A stretch of 64,000 nt of DNA from UBA7672 sp041398245 (GTDB lineage: Bacteria; Pseudomonadota; Alphaproteobacteria; Caulobacterales; Hyphomonadaceae): assembly GCA_041398245.1 (NCBI GenBank), contig JAWKVC010000010.1, positions 62,001 to 126,000 of the forward strand, given 5' to 3'. How positions within the stretch are numbered: the stretch's first letter is position 1; every line of letters starts with the position of its first letter. The translations under genes and the position numbers were made by a program. Positions 8,664 to 17,572 of this stretch are shown in pieces. Under the pieces are notes generated by a model, which was given only the letters and a program-made list of their open reading frames with translations, was not told the DNA's origin and did no database searches.

Positions 8664-8794
8664 CCCCAACGCAGCAAATTCTGCGGTCCGGCAGTCGTCA
8701 GACAGCGTTTCCGGGTGTTTGATGCGTCAACAAGATCGGGTTCCAGCGAACGAATTGCGGGGTGTTGCTGGCATTCGAAAACGGAGGGGATGAC

Positions 8795-9205
8795 ATGAAG
8801 TTTTCGTTCGTAGCTTTTCCCAGTCTGGTGGTGCCAGTTGTCGTCTATGCGCTCGCCGCCCTGACGATGGGCGAAGGGATCATGACGACCCTGTCAGGCG
8901 AGGCGCTGAGCTTCCTGCTTCCCTCCGGATCGAGCTGGAGCATGAACTGGGGCGAGGTCGTTATCGCGATCGGACTGCTGTTCCTGTTCATCGATCTGCT
9001 GAAGGCGACAGGAACCGGTGCGGCCACAGTGGCGAACCACGCGCTGTCGATGCTGGTGTTTGTTGGATGCATCGTGCTGTTCCTGATGGTGGGAACATTT
9101 GGCACCACCGTCTTCTTCATGCTGATCCTCATGGCGCTGCTGGACGTGATCGCAGGGTTCACCATCACGATCATCGCCGCGCGCCGCGATTTCGGAGTCG
9201 GTTGA
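8795..9205 (+). CDS. Small integral membrane protein of unknown function
   Basis: 136 residues from the ATG at 8795, with GGAGGGG about seven bases upstream. An upstream GTG at 8762 is in frame but has no ribosome site. Hydrophobicity suggests four membrane segments: about residues 5-27, 50-67, 80-100 and 103-125. I recognise no catalytic motif. The layout, with an SSWSMNWGEV loop and an IIAARRDFGVG tail, recurs in uncharacterised alphaproteobacterial membrane proteins. It converges on the kinase gene with a 4-base gap. Function unknown. Confidence 0.75.
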   Translation: MKFSFVAFPSLVVPVVVYALAALTMGEGIMTTLSGEALSFLLPSGSSWSMNWGEVVIAIGLLFLFIDLLKATGTGAATVANHALSMLVFVGCIVLFLMVGTFGTTVFFMLILMALLDVIAGFTITIIAARRDFGVG

Positions 9206-9209
9206 GGAC

Positions 9210-10541
9210 CTAGTCGTCCTCGTCGCCGATGCCCTTGGGACGCTCGGCGTCCAGCGGCAGGCGTATGGTTGCGCGCAGGCCGCCCAGATCGGACTTGCCG
9301 AGCGTCACATCGCCGCCATGCGCGCGCGCCGTGTCGCGCGTGATCGTGAGACCGAGGCCGACGCCTGAAACATTCTGGTTGCGCGCCGCATCAAGCCGGC
9401 TGAACGGGCGGAATGCGTCCTCGTAGTTTTCCTGCGGGATGCCGGGCCCGTCATCCTCCACGGTCACGACCGCTTCGCCCTGGCCGGCGATCACGGTGAC
9501 ACGGACCTTGCTGCCATGATCGGCGGCGTTGTTGGCGAGGTTGGAGATCGCGCGTTTCATCGCCAGTGGACGCAGACGCATCGGCACGGGCGCCGATGCG
9601 ATGATTTCCAGCTGTGAGCGTGCAGAGGCGGCGGCGACGGCTTCGCGGGCGACGGCGGCAAGATCGGACTGAACCGGCTGCTCGCCTTCCTCGCCGCGGG
9701 CGAAGGCGAGATAGCCATCCAGCATCCGCTCCATCTCCTCGATGTCCTTCTTCGCGGCCGATGTGTCGAAGTCCTTCGGAGCCAGCGCGAGTTCAAGTTT
9801 CAGACGCGCCAGCGGCGTGCGCAGGTCGTGGCTGACGCCGGCGAGCATGGCTGTACGCTGGTCGGCATAGCGACGGATGCGGTTGCGCATGCGGAGCAGG
9901 GAGCGCGCGGCCTTCCGGACTTCGATGGCGCCGGAGGGCTTGAAGTTCGGAACATCCTCGCCGCGCCCGAACGCATCCGCCGCCCAGGACAGCTGGACGA
10001 TGGAGCGCACCTGGTTCCTCAGGAAGAGGTAGGACGTCACCAGCAGGAGAATGCTGAACGCCACGGTCCAGACGATGAAGATGTGCGCGGTGATGATGAT
10101 CACGCGCTTGCGGTCCATGCGGGCTTCGAGCAGCCCGTCGGAGGTCAACAGGCGCAGGGTGAGCATATCGCCCGGCATGTAGCGATAGGCCCACGCATGG
10201 CCGGGAAAGCGCTCGGTCAGGCCCTGACCCAGCTCATGGCAGCATTCGCTGCCCGGCGGCGTTTCCAGCTCGCTCTTGCCCGGGGTGAAAGTAACATTCA
10301 TCAGGCCGGCGGTGCGGAATCCATCCACGAGGCGCGGCCAGTCTTCCGGCGCGTCGCGGCGCTGCTGTTCCAGAAAGGCCAGTTCGTCCGCCACGGCGCG
10401 CGACAGCTTTTCGTTCACCTGTTCGACGTGCGTGTAGAAGAAGTAGAGCGTCATCGACACGACGAAGACGATCATCGGGACGATGAGGATCAGGATATGC
10501 CGCGCGTTGTAACCTCGCGGGGTGTAGTCACGCAGGCGCAT
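9210..10541 (-). CDS. EnvZ/OmpB-type sensor histidine kinase
   Basis: 443 residues. Membrane segments lie at about 15-36 and 148-174, flanking a ~110-residue periplasmic sensor that contains adjacent cysteines (GSECCHEL). A HAMP linker follows, then HisKA with the phosphoacceptor His238 in AGVSHDLRTPLARL. The HATPase_c domain has N-, G1- (DDGPGIP) and G2-box (GVGLGLTI) motifs. It follows the response-regulator gene by 3 bases and is its obvious partner. The MarR / OmpR / kinase order beside ilvE resembles the petP-petR locus of other alphaproteobacteria. The signal sensed is unknown. Confidence 0.93.
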   Translation of the reverse strand: MRLRDYTPRGYNARHILILIVPMIVFVVSMTLYFFYTHVEQVNEKLSRAVADELAFLEQQRRDAPEDWPRLVDGFRTAGLMNVTFTPGKSELETPPGSECCHELGQGLTERFPGHAWAYRYMPGDMLTLRLLTSDGLLEARMDRKRVIIITAHIFIVWTVAFSILLLVTSYLFLRNQVRSIVQLSWAADAFGRGEDVPNFKPSGAIEVRKAARSLLRMRNRIRRYADQRTAMLAGVSHDLRTPLARLKLELALAPKDFDTSAAKKDIEEMERMLDGYLAFARGEEGEQPVQSDLAAVAREAVAAASARSQLEIIASAPVPMRLRPLAMKRAISNLANNAADHGSKVRVTVIAGQGEAVVTVEDDGPGIPQENYEDAFRPFSRLDAARNQNVSGVGLGLTITRDTARAHGGDVTLGKSDLGGLRATIRLPLDAERPKGIGDEDD

Positions 10542-10544
10542 GCA

Positions 10545-11225
10545 CTAGTCCCCTGTGAGCCGGTAGCCCACGCCGCGAACCGTTTGCAGGTGCACGGGCT
10601 CGCGCGGATCGCGCTCGATCTTGCGGCGCAGGCGCGTGACCTGCACGTCGACCGAACGCTCGACGCCGGCGGATGTCAGCACCGCCAGCTCGTGGCGCGA
10701 GATCGGCGCGCCGGCGCGCGCCGCGAGGATGGAGAGAAGCTGCGTTTCGCTTTCGGTCAGCCGGACCAGCCGGCCATCCTTGCGAAGCTCTCCCTTGCCG
10801 ACATGGAAGATCATGCCGGAGAGCTTGAGCTCCTCGACCGGCGTATCCGGCGTTATCCTCTTCAGGACCGACGTGATGCGTAGGGCGAGTTCTTCCGGCT
10901 CGAATGGCTTCGGCAGATAATCGTCGGCGCCAAGCTTCAGCCCTTCGATCCGTTCGGCGGGCAGGCCGCGCGCCGTCAGCAGGATCACCGGCGTCTCGGA
11001 CTTGTGCTCGCGCATGTGCTTCAGCAGCGAGAGGCCGTCTTCGCCAGGCATCATCACGTCGAGGATCACCAGGTCGAAGGCCATCGTGCCCATGAGCTTG
11101 CGCGCGCTGGCGGCATCCTTGGCGACGGTTACGTCATGGCCTTCGCGCGAAAGATAGCGCTTGAGAAGATCGCGCAGGCGATCGTCATCATCGACCGCGA
11201 GGATATGGCCGGTGCGTTGGGTCAA
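10545..11225 (-). CDS. OmpR-family response regulator (PetR-like)
   Basis: 226 residues. The receiver domain has the acidic pocket VDDDD at the N-terminus, phosphoacceptor Asp56 (ILDVMMPGEDG) and the conserved Lys in YLPKPF. The C-terminal winged helix ends in VHLQTVRGVGYRL, a hallmark of the OmpR/PhoB class. The start is a TTG whose last two bases form the MarR gene's TGA stop (TTGA), so translation is coupled. The kinase gene follows 3 bases after its stop. Targets are not deducible here. Confidence 0.93.
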   Translation of the reverse strand: MTQRTGHILAVDDDDRLRDLLKRYLSREGHDVTVAKDAASARKLMGTMAFDLVILDVMMPGEDGLSLLKHMREHKSETPVILLTARGLPAERIEGLKLGADDYLPKPFEPEELALRITSVLKRITPDTPVEELKLSGMIFHVGKGELRKDGRLVRLTESETQLLSILAARAGAPISRHELAVLTSAGVERSVDVQVTRLRRKIERDPREPVHLQTVRGVGYRLTGD

Positions 11226-11728
11226 TTCTCGCCCCGCAGGCGCAGGAGGTCGGCCAGCATGCGCCGCGCTCCGGTAACCGCTTCAGGCCCGGCGGACAGG
11301 AAGGCCTGCCGCAAAACCTTCCTGCGATGCTCTGTCGCTTCGCGCGCGAAAGCGGCGCCGGCCTGGGTGAGGGTGACAAGGCGGCGGCGGCGGTCGCGCG
11401 GGTCGGTCTCGCGCGTCAGCATTCCACGGCCTTCAAGCTGGTTGAGGTTGCGGGCAAGGGATTGCTTCGGCGCCGCAAGGCGCACACGAAGATCACCGAC
11501 ATCCATCGGTCCGAGGTCATGGATTTCCTGCAGGATATCCATCTCCGGCGCAGAAATGTTCGCAGCCGAACCAACGGCGTCTGTCAGCTGGGCAAGCTTT
11601 CGCGCCGCCGCCCGGATCAGGGCTGCGCCTTCGTTAAGGTCCTGGTCCCGCAGGTACAGCCGCCCATCGCCAACGGCGGCTCCGGCGCCGGGCGGCAGGG
11701 ATACGGAATGGGGTCGGTTGACAGGCAT
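11222..11728 (-). CDS. MarR-family transcriptional regulator (PetP-like)
   Basis: 168 residues from the ATG at 11728. An in-frame TTG at 11785 would add 19 residues. The winged-helix core is clear: a LQEIHDLGPMDVGDLRVRL helix-turn-helix followed by the basic wing ETDPRDRRRRLVTLTQAG. It heads a three-gene operon with the OmpR regulator and kinase, overlapping the former by four bases. It is divergent from ilvE. No canonical operator palindrome was recognised in the intergenic region. Confidence 0.88.
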   Translation of the reverse strand: MPVNRPHSVSLPPGAGAAVGDGRLYLRDQDLNEGAALIRAAARKLAQLTDAVGSAANISAPEMDILQEIHDLGPMDVGDLRVRLAAPKQSLARNLNQLEGRGMLTRETDPRDRRRRLVTLTQAGAAFAREATEHRRKVLRQAFLSAGPEAVTGARRMLADLLRLRGEN

Positions 11729-11825
11729 GGCCACGACCGGACAATGAGAGTTCAGGACGCGAAACTCAAGCTCATCCCGGGGCAATGATCAAACAGGTCA
11801 TTCGCGTCCGCCCAGGACAATGACA

Positions 11826-12746
11826 ATGGCTGCTCCCTCTCCCAATTTCGTTCCCTATGACGACCGCGATGGCTGGATCTGGCTCGACGGCAAGATGGTG
11901 CCGTGGCGGGACGCGAAGATTCACGTACTGACGCATTCCCTGCACTATGGTTCGTGCGTGTTCGAGGGCGAGCGCGCCTATGAAGGCGCGGTGTTCCGTT
12001 CATCGGACCATTCGAAGCGCCTGCACAAGTCGGCTGAACTGGTCGGCTACAAGGTGCCCGTCCCGGCCGCGGACATCGACCGGATCAAGCTGGAGGTCAT
12101 GGAGAAGAACGGCCTGTCCGACTGCTATATCCGGGCGTTCGCCTGGCGCGGTTCGGAGATGATGGGTGTTTCGGCCCAGCAGGCTTCTATCCGTCTGTGC
12201 GTCGCCGCCTGGCATTGGGGCAACTACTTCGCCGACAAGAACAAGGGCATCCGCGTGACGATGTCGGACTGGAAGCGGCCCTCGCCGGAGACGATCCCGT
12301 CGGCGGCGAAGGCGGCCGGTCTCTACATGATCTGCACGCTCTCCAAGCACAAAGCGGAGGCCGAAGGCTTTGCTGACGCGCTGATGCTGGATTATCGCGG
12401 CTACGTCGCCGAACTCACTGGCGCAAACGTGTTCCTGATCCGCGACGGCGCGATCCATACGCCGACGCCTGACTGCTTCCTCAATGGCCTGACGCGGCAG
12501 ACCGTGATCGAGCTTGCCAAGGCGCGCGGTTTCGAGGTGATCGAGCGCCACATCACGCCGGAGGAACTCTCGACCTTCTCCGAGTGTTTCATCACCGGTT
12601 CGGCGGCGGAAGTGACGCCCGTGGCGGAGATGGCCGGCCATAAGTACACCCCGGGCAACATCACAGGCACGCTGGCCGATGATTACAGCATGCTGGTGCG
12701 CGGCAAGATCTCGCTCGAACAGATCAGGGCGCGGGCGGCGGAGTAG
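11826..12746 (+). CDS. ilvE: Branched-chain amino acid aminotransferase
   Basis: 306 residues from the ATG at 11826, with AGGA eight bases upstream. An ATG two codons earlier is also possible. It is a class IV PLP aminotransferase that makes Leu, Ile and Val from their keto acids. Family features are THSLHYGSCVFEGERAY near the N-terminus, the PLP-lysine region in CTLSKHKAEAEGFADALMLD, and NGLTRQTVIELA. Its stop directly abuts the stop of the convergent LigD-like gene. Confidence 0.95.
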   Translation: MAAPSPNFVPYDDRDGWIWLDGKMVPWRDAKIHVLTHSLHYGSCVFEGERAYEGAVFRSSDHSKRLHKSAELVGYKVPVPAADIDRIKLEVMEKNGLSDCYIRAFAWRGSEMMGVSAQQASIRLCVAAWHWGNYFADKNKGIRVTMSDWKRPSPETIPSAAKAAGLYMICTLSKHKAEAEGFADALMLDYRGYVAELTGANVFLIRDGAIHTPTPDCFLNGLTRQTVIELAKARGFEVIERHITPEELSTFSECFITGSAAEVTPVAEMAGHKYTPGNITGTLADDYSMLVRGKISLEQIRARAAE

Positions 12747-14231
12747 TCACTCCTGACTGACCGCAGCGATGGCGGCGTTGGTGAGCCGCTGCCGGCTGGC
12801 CTTTGCATAGTCCTTCCAGGGATCGGCGCGCAGCTTCGACAGCCGCGCGCCGATTGTCTTGAGGGTGAAGGCGGCCGAGGTCTCGATGTCCGGCAGTTCG
12901 GCCCACGAGACTGGCGTCGCCACGGGCGCGTTAGGGCGCCGGCGCGGCGAGAAGGGCGCGATGGCGGTCGACCCGCGCTCATTGCGCAGCCAGTCGATGA
13001 AAATCCGGCCCTTCCGTTTCGCTTTCGACGCCTGCGCGACGAAGTCGTCCGGCTGCGAAGCGGCGGCTTCCAGAGCAGCGCCATGGCAGAAGGTTTTGAC
13101 ATCGTCCCATGAGCGCGTGCGCGCGATCGGGGCGACGACGTGGATGCCCTTGCCGCCCGTCAGCAGCGGAAATGACTGAAGTCCGGCCCGCTTGAGCCGA
13201 TCGCGGATGTACTCTGCGGCGCGAACGACATCGCTGAAGGGCAGGGCCTCATCGGGATCGAGATCGAAGACCAGCCGCTCGGGCTGTTCGAGTCTGTCCT
13301 GCCGGGCGCCCCAGATATGGAGTTCGAGGGCGCTGATCTGAGCCATGCCCGCCAGACCCGCGCGATCATTCACGACCATGTAGTCTGCTTCTTCGCCGTC
13401 CTTCTCGCGGATGCGCACCGTGCCGACGGCGTCGGGCGTCGAAGCGCCGGGGTGTTTCTGGAAGAAGCACTTTCCGCTTCGGCCGTCAGGACAGCGGACG
13501 ATCGCCAGCGGCCGTCCCTTGAGAAAGGGAAGCATGCGCTCTGCATGCGCATCGAGATAATCAGCCAGATCCTGCTTGGTGACTTTTGCCTCCGGCCACA
13601 GAATCCTGTCGGGAGATGTCAGCTTCCCGTGCGTCGCTCGCCGCTTCTCGGCTCCGTCTTTTGCCTTTGTGGCCAACTCATCGATCGTGCGATGTGATTT
13701 CACGCTGTCGTCCCACTCCTCGACGGCGTTGAGGGTCTTGCTGGCATGCTTGTCCTCGCGTTTGATCAGCAGCCAGTTTTCCTTGTCGGCCCTTTCGCTG
13801 GCGCGCGGCTTGAGGCGAACAAGCGCCCAGCCGCCCTTCAAGCGTTGTCCCTTCAGTGTGAATTTGAGCGCTCCCTTTCGCAGCCCCTCATGCGGATCCT
13901 CCTCCGGCGCCCATGTCCCGCGGTCCCAGACGATGACCGTGCCTGCGCCATAGCCCGTGGGGATCACCCCCTCGAAACCTGCGTAGTCAATCGGGTGATC
14001 CTCGGTGCGAACCGCAAGGCGTTTGTCAGCCGGATCGAGACTTGGCCCTCGTGTGACCGCCCAGGAGAGCAGCACGCCATCAAGCTCAAGCCGGAAGTCG
14101 TAGTGCAGGCGTGTGGCGTCGTGCTTCTGGACGACGAAAGACGCGCCCGCGCTCTTGCTAACCTTTCCGGCAGGTTCGGGGGTCTCGCGGAAATTCCGCT
14201 TCTTCCGATAGGGTGTGAGCGCGCCGGCCAT
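12747..14231 (-). CDS. LigD-like end-joining protein: 3'-phosphoesterase plus polymerase/primase, no ligase domain
   Basis: 494 residues. Residues ~1-190 are a LigD phosphoesterase domain with the metal residues in HDATRLHYDF (H37, H43, D45) and HPIDYAGFEG (H79). Residues ~205-494 are the LigD polymerase domain. It begins SPDRILWPEAKVTK and carries the DxD pair in LVFDLDPDEALPFSD and a third acidic site in GRIFIDWLRNERGSTAIAPFS. Bacterial LigD normally also has an ATP-dependent ligase domain of ~300 residues; here PE and POL are joined by a short linker only. No frameshift is seen. No Ku gene is in the window. Sealing would need another ligase. Confidence 0.9.
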   Translation of the reverse strand: MAGALTPYRKKRNFRETPEPAGKVSKSAGASFVVQKHDATRLHYDFRLELDGVLLSWAVTRGPSLDPADKRLAVRTEDHPIDYAGFEGVIPTGYGAGTVIVWDRGTWAPEEDPHEGLRKGALKFTLKGQRLKGGWALVRLKPRASERADKENWLLIKREDKHASKTLNAVEEWDDSVKSHRTIDELATKAKDGAEKRRATHGKLTSPDRILWPEAKVTKQDLADYLDAHAERMLPFLKGRPLAIVRCPDGRSGKCFFQKHPGASTPDAVGTVRIREKDGEEADYMVVNDRAGLAGMAQISALELHIWGARQDRLEQPERLVFDLDPDEALPFSDVVRAAEYIRDRLKRAGLQSFPLLTGGKGIHVVAPIARTRSWDDVKTFCHGAALEAAASQPDDFVAQASKAKRKGRIFIDWLRNERGSTAIAPFSPRRRPNAPVATPVSWAELPDIETSAAFTLKTIGARLSKLRADPWKDYAKASRQRLTNAAIAAVSQE

Positions 14232-14263
14232 GACGCCTTCCTTCCGATGAGCCTACGCTCAAC

Positions 14264-14292
14264 GCATCAGGACTCCCTGTGTTTCCTGATGC
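14264..14292 (-). terminator. Inverted repeat after the HIT gene, possible terminator
   Basis: GCATCAGGA (14264-14272) pairs perfectly with TCCTGATGC (14284-14292) across an 11-base loop. It lies 46 bases past the HIT stop on the minus strand, between that gene and ligD. No T-run follows, so intrinsic termination is doubtful. Confidence 0.3.
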
Positions 14293-14337
14293 CACGAATG
14301 GAGGGCCCGGCCTTGTGCCCGATCAAGCGCCTGAGGG

Positions 14338-14772
14338 CTACAGCGCCGCAGCGATCCGGGCGGCCTGATCGCGCAGAACCGCCATGTCCGCCGGTTTGCC
14401 GCCATGATGCGGCTGCAGGGGCAGGTTGGCGTAGCGCGGGATCACGTGCACGTGGATATGGAACACCGTCTGTCCGGCCGGCGCGCCGTTGAACTGCGTG
14501 ACGATAACGCCGTCGCAACCGAGCGCTTTCACCGCGGCCTTCGCAAGCTTCTGCGCTGCGGCGAACAGCGGCTGGATGCGGTCAGCCGGCAGATCCAGCA
14601 GGTTTCGTGACGTCACATTCTTCGGGATGACGAGACAGTGCCCCTGGCTTTGCGGGAAGATGTCCATGAAGGCGAGCACGTCATCATCCTCGAAGATCTT
14701 CACGCACGGCATTTCACCGCGCAGGATCTTCGCGAAGATGTTTGCGCCGTCATATTCCCCGGCAAGGCTCAT
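14338..14772 (-). CDS. HIT-family nucleotide hydrolase
   Basis: 144 residues. The histidine triad is present as FHIHVHVIPRY in the C-terminal half. The N-terminus has the Hint-like pattern IFAKILRGEMPCVKIFEDDDVLAFMD. Such proteins hydrolyse nucleoside phosphoramidates or related nucleotides. Its ATG shares one base with the stop of the FemAB-like gene (TGATG), making it the last gene of the six-gene dinB operon. Confidence 0.93.
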   Translation of the reverse strand: MSLAGEYDGANIFAKILRGEMPCVKIFEDDDVLAFMDIFPQSQGHCLVIPKNVTSRNLLDLPADRIQPLFAAAQKLAKAAVKALGCDGVIVTQFNGAPAGQTVFHIHVHVIPRYANLPLQPHHGGKPADMAVLRDQAARIAAAL

Positions 14773-15983
14773 CAGAACCCCTCCTCGTCATGCTCTTCCG
14801 CCTGCTGCAGCTCGCCCTTCCGGAAGGGCGTATAGGCCTGCAGTTCGTTGATTCCTTCCTCGACCGCAATCCGCTCGCTGTCGAGATAATTCGCAACCGC
14901 GGTTCTGAAACCCGCGTGAGCGATCCAGTGCGCGGAGCGCGTCAGGCGTGGTTCGTATCCGCGTGTGAGTTTGTGCTCGCCCTGCGCCCCGGCTTCGACA
15001 AATCCCAGGCCGCGTTCGATCGCGAAGTCGATGGCCTGATAGTAGCAGACCTCGAAGTGCAGGAAGGGCCTGTCAACAACGCGGCCCCAATACCGGCCGT
15101 AGAGCGTATCCGACCCGATCATGTTCAGCGCGCCGGCGATTGGCTCGCCATCTTCCAGCGCAAGCACGATGAGGCACTTGTCGACCATCCGCTCGTGAAG
15201 CAGCTGGAAGAAATCGCGATTGAGATAGGGCGCGCCCCATTTGCGGCCGCCCGTGTCCATGTAGAAGCGGAAGAAGGCGTCCCAGTGATGTGGCTTCAGA
15301 TCGTCGCCGGTCATGCGGACGATCTCGAGCCCTTCCTGCGCTTCCCGCCGCTCACGCCGCAGCATCTTGCGCTTGCGGGAGGACAGGGCGCCAAGGAAGT
15401 CCTCGAAGGTCGCGTAGCCGTGATTGATCCAGTGGAATTGCTGATCCTCGCGCAGCAGGAAGCCGGACGCGCCCAACATGTTCCAGGAGTCATCGTCCAG
15501 GAAGTTGATGTGAGCGGATGAGACGCGCCATTGCCGCGCCGTGTCCGCGATGGCCTGACCAAGCGCATGACGGATGGCGAGGGCGTTGGGTCCATGCGCC
15601 AGCAGGCGCTGTCCAGTCACGGGCGTAAACGGCACGGCGCAGAGCAGCTTGGGGTAGTAGCGGCCGCCGGCCCGGTGGAAGGCGTCGGCCCAGGCATGGT
15701 CGAAGACAAACTCACCGCGCGAATGCGTCTTGAGATAGAGTGGCGCTGCGCCCACTAGCCTGCCGGCGGAATTGTGGGCCAGCAGATGGCGCGGCGTCCA
15801 TCCGGTCTCGGGACTGGCGCATCCTGTACTTTCGAGCGCTTCGAGAAAATCCCAGTCTAGGAAAGGGTCGTATCGCTCGTCCGCTGGATTTGCGATGGCG
15901 TTCCATGCGTCGCGCCCGACCTCGCCCATGCTGCTGGCGATGGAGAGCGACAATTCTGTCCTGTCCGCTGTGTCGTCGGCCAA
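14772..15983 (-). CDS. FemAB/GNAT-like acyltransferase (COG3146 family)
   Basis: 403 residues from a TTG at 15983 that has GAGGA five bases upstream. An in-frame start at 16061 would overlap the GDPD gene by 50 bases. The sequence matches the COG3146 'peptidoglycan biosynthesis/recognition' family: YDPFLDWDFLEALE near the start, FKLLCAVPFTPVTG-like segments, a basic SSRKRKMLRRERREAQE stretch, and a terminal GEHKLTRGYEPRLTRSAHW. The fold is a double GNAT domain. The true acceptor is not known. It sits between GDPD and HIT in one operon. Confidence 0.82.
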   Translation of the reverse strand: MADDTADRTELSLSIASSMGEVGRDAWNAIANPADERYDPFLDWDFLEALESTGCASPETGWTPRHLLAHNSAGRLVGAAPLYLKTHSRGEFVFDHAWADAFHRAGGRYYPKLLCAVPFTPVTGQRLLAHGPNALAIRHALGQAIADTARQWRVSSAHINFLDDDSWNMLGASGFLLREDQQFHWINHGYATFEDFLGALSSRKRKMLRRERREAQEGLEIVRMTGDDLKPHHWDAFFRFYMDTGGRKWGAPYLNRDFFQLLHERMVDKCLIVLALEDGEPIAGALNMIGSDTLYGRYWGRVVDRPFLHFEVCYYQAIDFAIERGLGFVEAGAQGEHKLTRGYEPRLTRSAHWIAHAGFRTAVANYLDSERIAVEEGINELQAYTPFRKGELQQAEEHDEEGF

Positions 15984-16011
15984 GGCGGTCCTCGGATTGA
16001 TCCCCTGAAGA

Positions 16012-16758
16012 CTATATCGTGTTCGCGCGCGACTTTGCGAGGGTGGGACTGAATCCTTCAAAAATCGGTGCGGCGCCGTGCGCGCGGGCGACGTCGAGCT
16101 GGGAAAGGTCGCGGATCGTCCATGTAACCCGTGGCAGGTGCGGGAATTGCTGGGCGATGTCGGGCAGGTCCGAAATGTGGGGCGCGAGGAAGGCAGCAGG
16201 TCCCTGGTCAGCGCGGATGGCTTTCATGACCGCCCACCCTTCGTCGAAAGGACCAGACGGCTCGATGAGCTGTCCCAGCGGGCGGCCAAGATCCAGATCG
16301 GCGAGATGGTTCACAGCATCCTCGTCAAAGCTCATCACAGCTGCGGGGGCCGAGGTATTGTTGAGCGTGGCGGTCAACGCCGGAATCCCGTCATGGTTGC
16401 CGTCGAATTCTCCTCTGGTTGCGTCAGTCTTCAGCTCGACGAGAACAGGCAGGCCGTTCATCGCTTCCAGCGCTTCTTCCAGTGTCGGTATGGTCGACCC
16501 ATCGGGAAGCCTGACCGCGCGCAGCGTGCGCAAGGGCAGGGCGTCGACGCGCTCCGGCCGTACGCACATACGCTGCAACGTTGCATCATGAAAGACGACC
16601 AGCTGGTGGTCGGCTGTGACGCGAACATCAAGTTCGCAGCCGAGACCTTCGCGCGCGGCCGCCGCGAAGGCGCGCAACGAGTTCTCCGGAATGTCGCCGC
16701 CCCACAGCCCGCGATGGGCGTAGGTGAAGGCGGCGACGTCGAAGTCTGTTGCGCTCAT
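16012..16758 (-). CDS. Glycerophosphodiester phosphodiesterase family protein
   Basis: 248 residues from the ATG at 16758, four bases after the ridA stop. GDPD motifs are clear: AHRGLWGGDIPENSLRAF at the N-terminus, CELDVRVTADHQLVVFHDATLQRMC with the metal and catalytic His, and LVELKTD. The enzyme releases glycerol 3-phosphate from glycerophosphodiesters. No signal peptide is seen, so a cytoplasmic location is likely. The longer reading frame upstream overlaps ridA and is not coding-like. Confidence 0.9.
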   Translation of the reverse strand: MSATDFDVAAFTYAHRGLWGGDIPENSLRAFAAAAREGLGCELDVRVTADHQLVVFHDATLQRMCVRPERVDALPLRTLRAVRLPDGSTIPTLEEALEAMNGLPVLVELKTDATRGEFDGNHDGIPALTATLNNTSAPAAVMSFDEDAVNHLADLDLGRPLGQLIEPSGPFDEGWAVMKAIRADQGPAAFLAPHISDLPDIAQQFPHLPRVTWTIRDLSQLDVARAHGAAPIFEGFSPTLAKSRANTI

Positions 16759-16762
16759 GCCA

Positions 16763-17218
16763 TCACTTGAATTCGACCACGGCGTCGACCTCGACCGCCA
16801 CGCCCAGCGGCAGGACAGGGCAGGCGACAGCGGAGCGGGCATGGCGACCCTTGTCGCCGAATATCTCGACCATGAGGTCCGAACAGCCATTCACGACTTT
16901 CGGAATCTCCACGAAGTCCTTCGCGGCGTTGACGAAGCCGCCAAGCTTCACGATGCGCGTCACGCGCTCAAGATCGCCAAGCGCCGCCTGCATCTGGGCG
17001 ATCAGGTTGATGGCGCAGGCGCGCGCCGCCTTCTGGCCGTCTTCCAGCGTCATGTCTTCGCCGAGCCGGCCTTTGATGAGGCCGTCGGGCGTGATGCTCA
17101 CCTGGCCCGAGATGAAGAGCAGATTGCCGCTGATCACCCATGGCACGTAGTTGGCGACGGGCGGACGCGCGTCCGGCAGCGTGACGCCGGCGGCTTTGAG
17201 ACGGTCGGAGACGGACAT
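16763..17218 (-). CDS. RidA-family enamine/imine deaminase
   Basis: 151 residues, slightly longer than E. coli RidA and typical of the YjgF-like subgroup with an N-terminal LKAAGVTLPDARPPVANYVP. The catalytic arginine lies in HARSAVACPVLPLGVAVEVD. RidA proteins hydrolyse reactive enamine intermediates released by PLP enzymes. The GDPD gene starts 4 bases after its stop. A 54-base gap separates it from DUF1905, probably still in one operon. Confidence 0.92.
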   Translation of the reverse strand: MSVSDRLKAAGVTLPDARPPVANYVPWVISGNLLFISGQVSITPDGLIKGRLGEDMTLEDGQKAARACAINLIAQMQAALGDLERVTRIVKLGGFVNAAKDFVEIPKVVNGCSDLMVEIFGDKGRHARSAVACPVLPLGVAVEVDAVVEFK

Positions 17219-17272
17219 GGGGGAACTCCCTTTCTTGATGGCCTTGTAGGGCCGCCGGTATGGCAGGCAAGG

Positions 17273-17572
17273 TCAAAGACCAAAGCTCACCGACACCTCG
17301 ATCTCATCGCCGGGTTTGATCTTTTCCTTGCGGCGAACGTCCGCTTTGACAGGCAGAAGAAAGGCGTTTCGCTTCGAGTCTGCAAAGAGGGATGTTTCCC
17401 ACGTTGTAAGCCCCGTGCGCGCCTTCACGTGAAAGGAGCCGAAGGGCTTCAGCTGGCCGGACGTGAGCGTTCGGATGCGCTGCGAGAGTTCTGCGGGCAG
17501 CGTCACGAAATGCCACGCGCCGGTGCTTTCCTGCGTCCATACCCTGGCGCGGAAGGTCTCTTCGATCTGCAT
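17273..17572 (-). CDS. DUF1905 domain-containing protein
   Basis: 99 residues, the usual size of a DUF1905 single-domain protein: a small beta-barrel with F.AWHFVTLP, GSFHVKARTG and FLLPVKADVRRK strands. The function of the family is unknown. Its ATG shares a base with the dinB stop (TGATG), so it is translated from the dinB message. Confidence 0.88.
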   Translation of the reverse strand: MQIEETFRARVWTQESTGAWHFVTLPAELSQRIRTLTSGQLKPFGSFHVKARTGLTTWETSLFADSKRNAFLLPVKADVRRKEKIKPGDEIEVSVSFGL

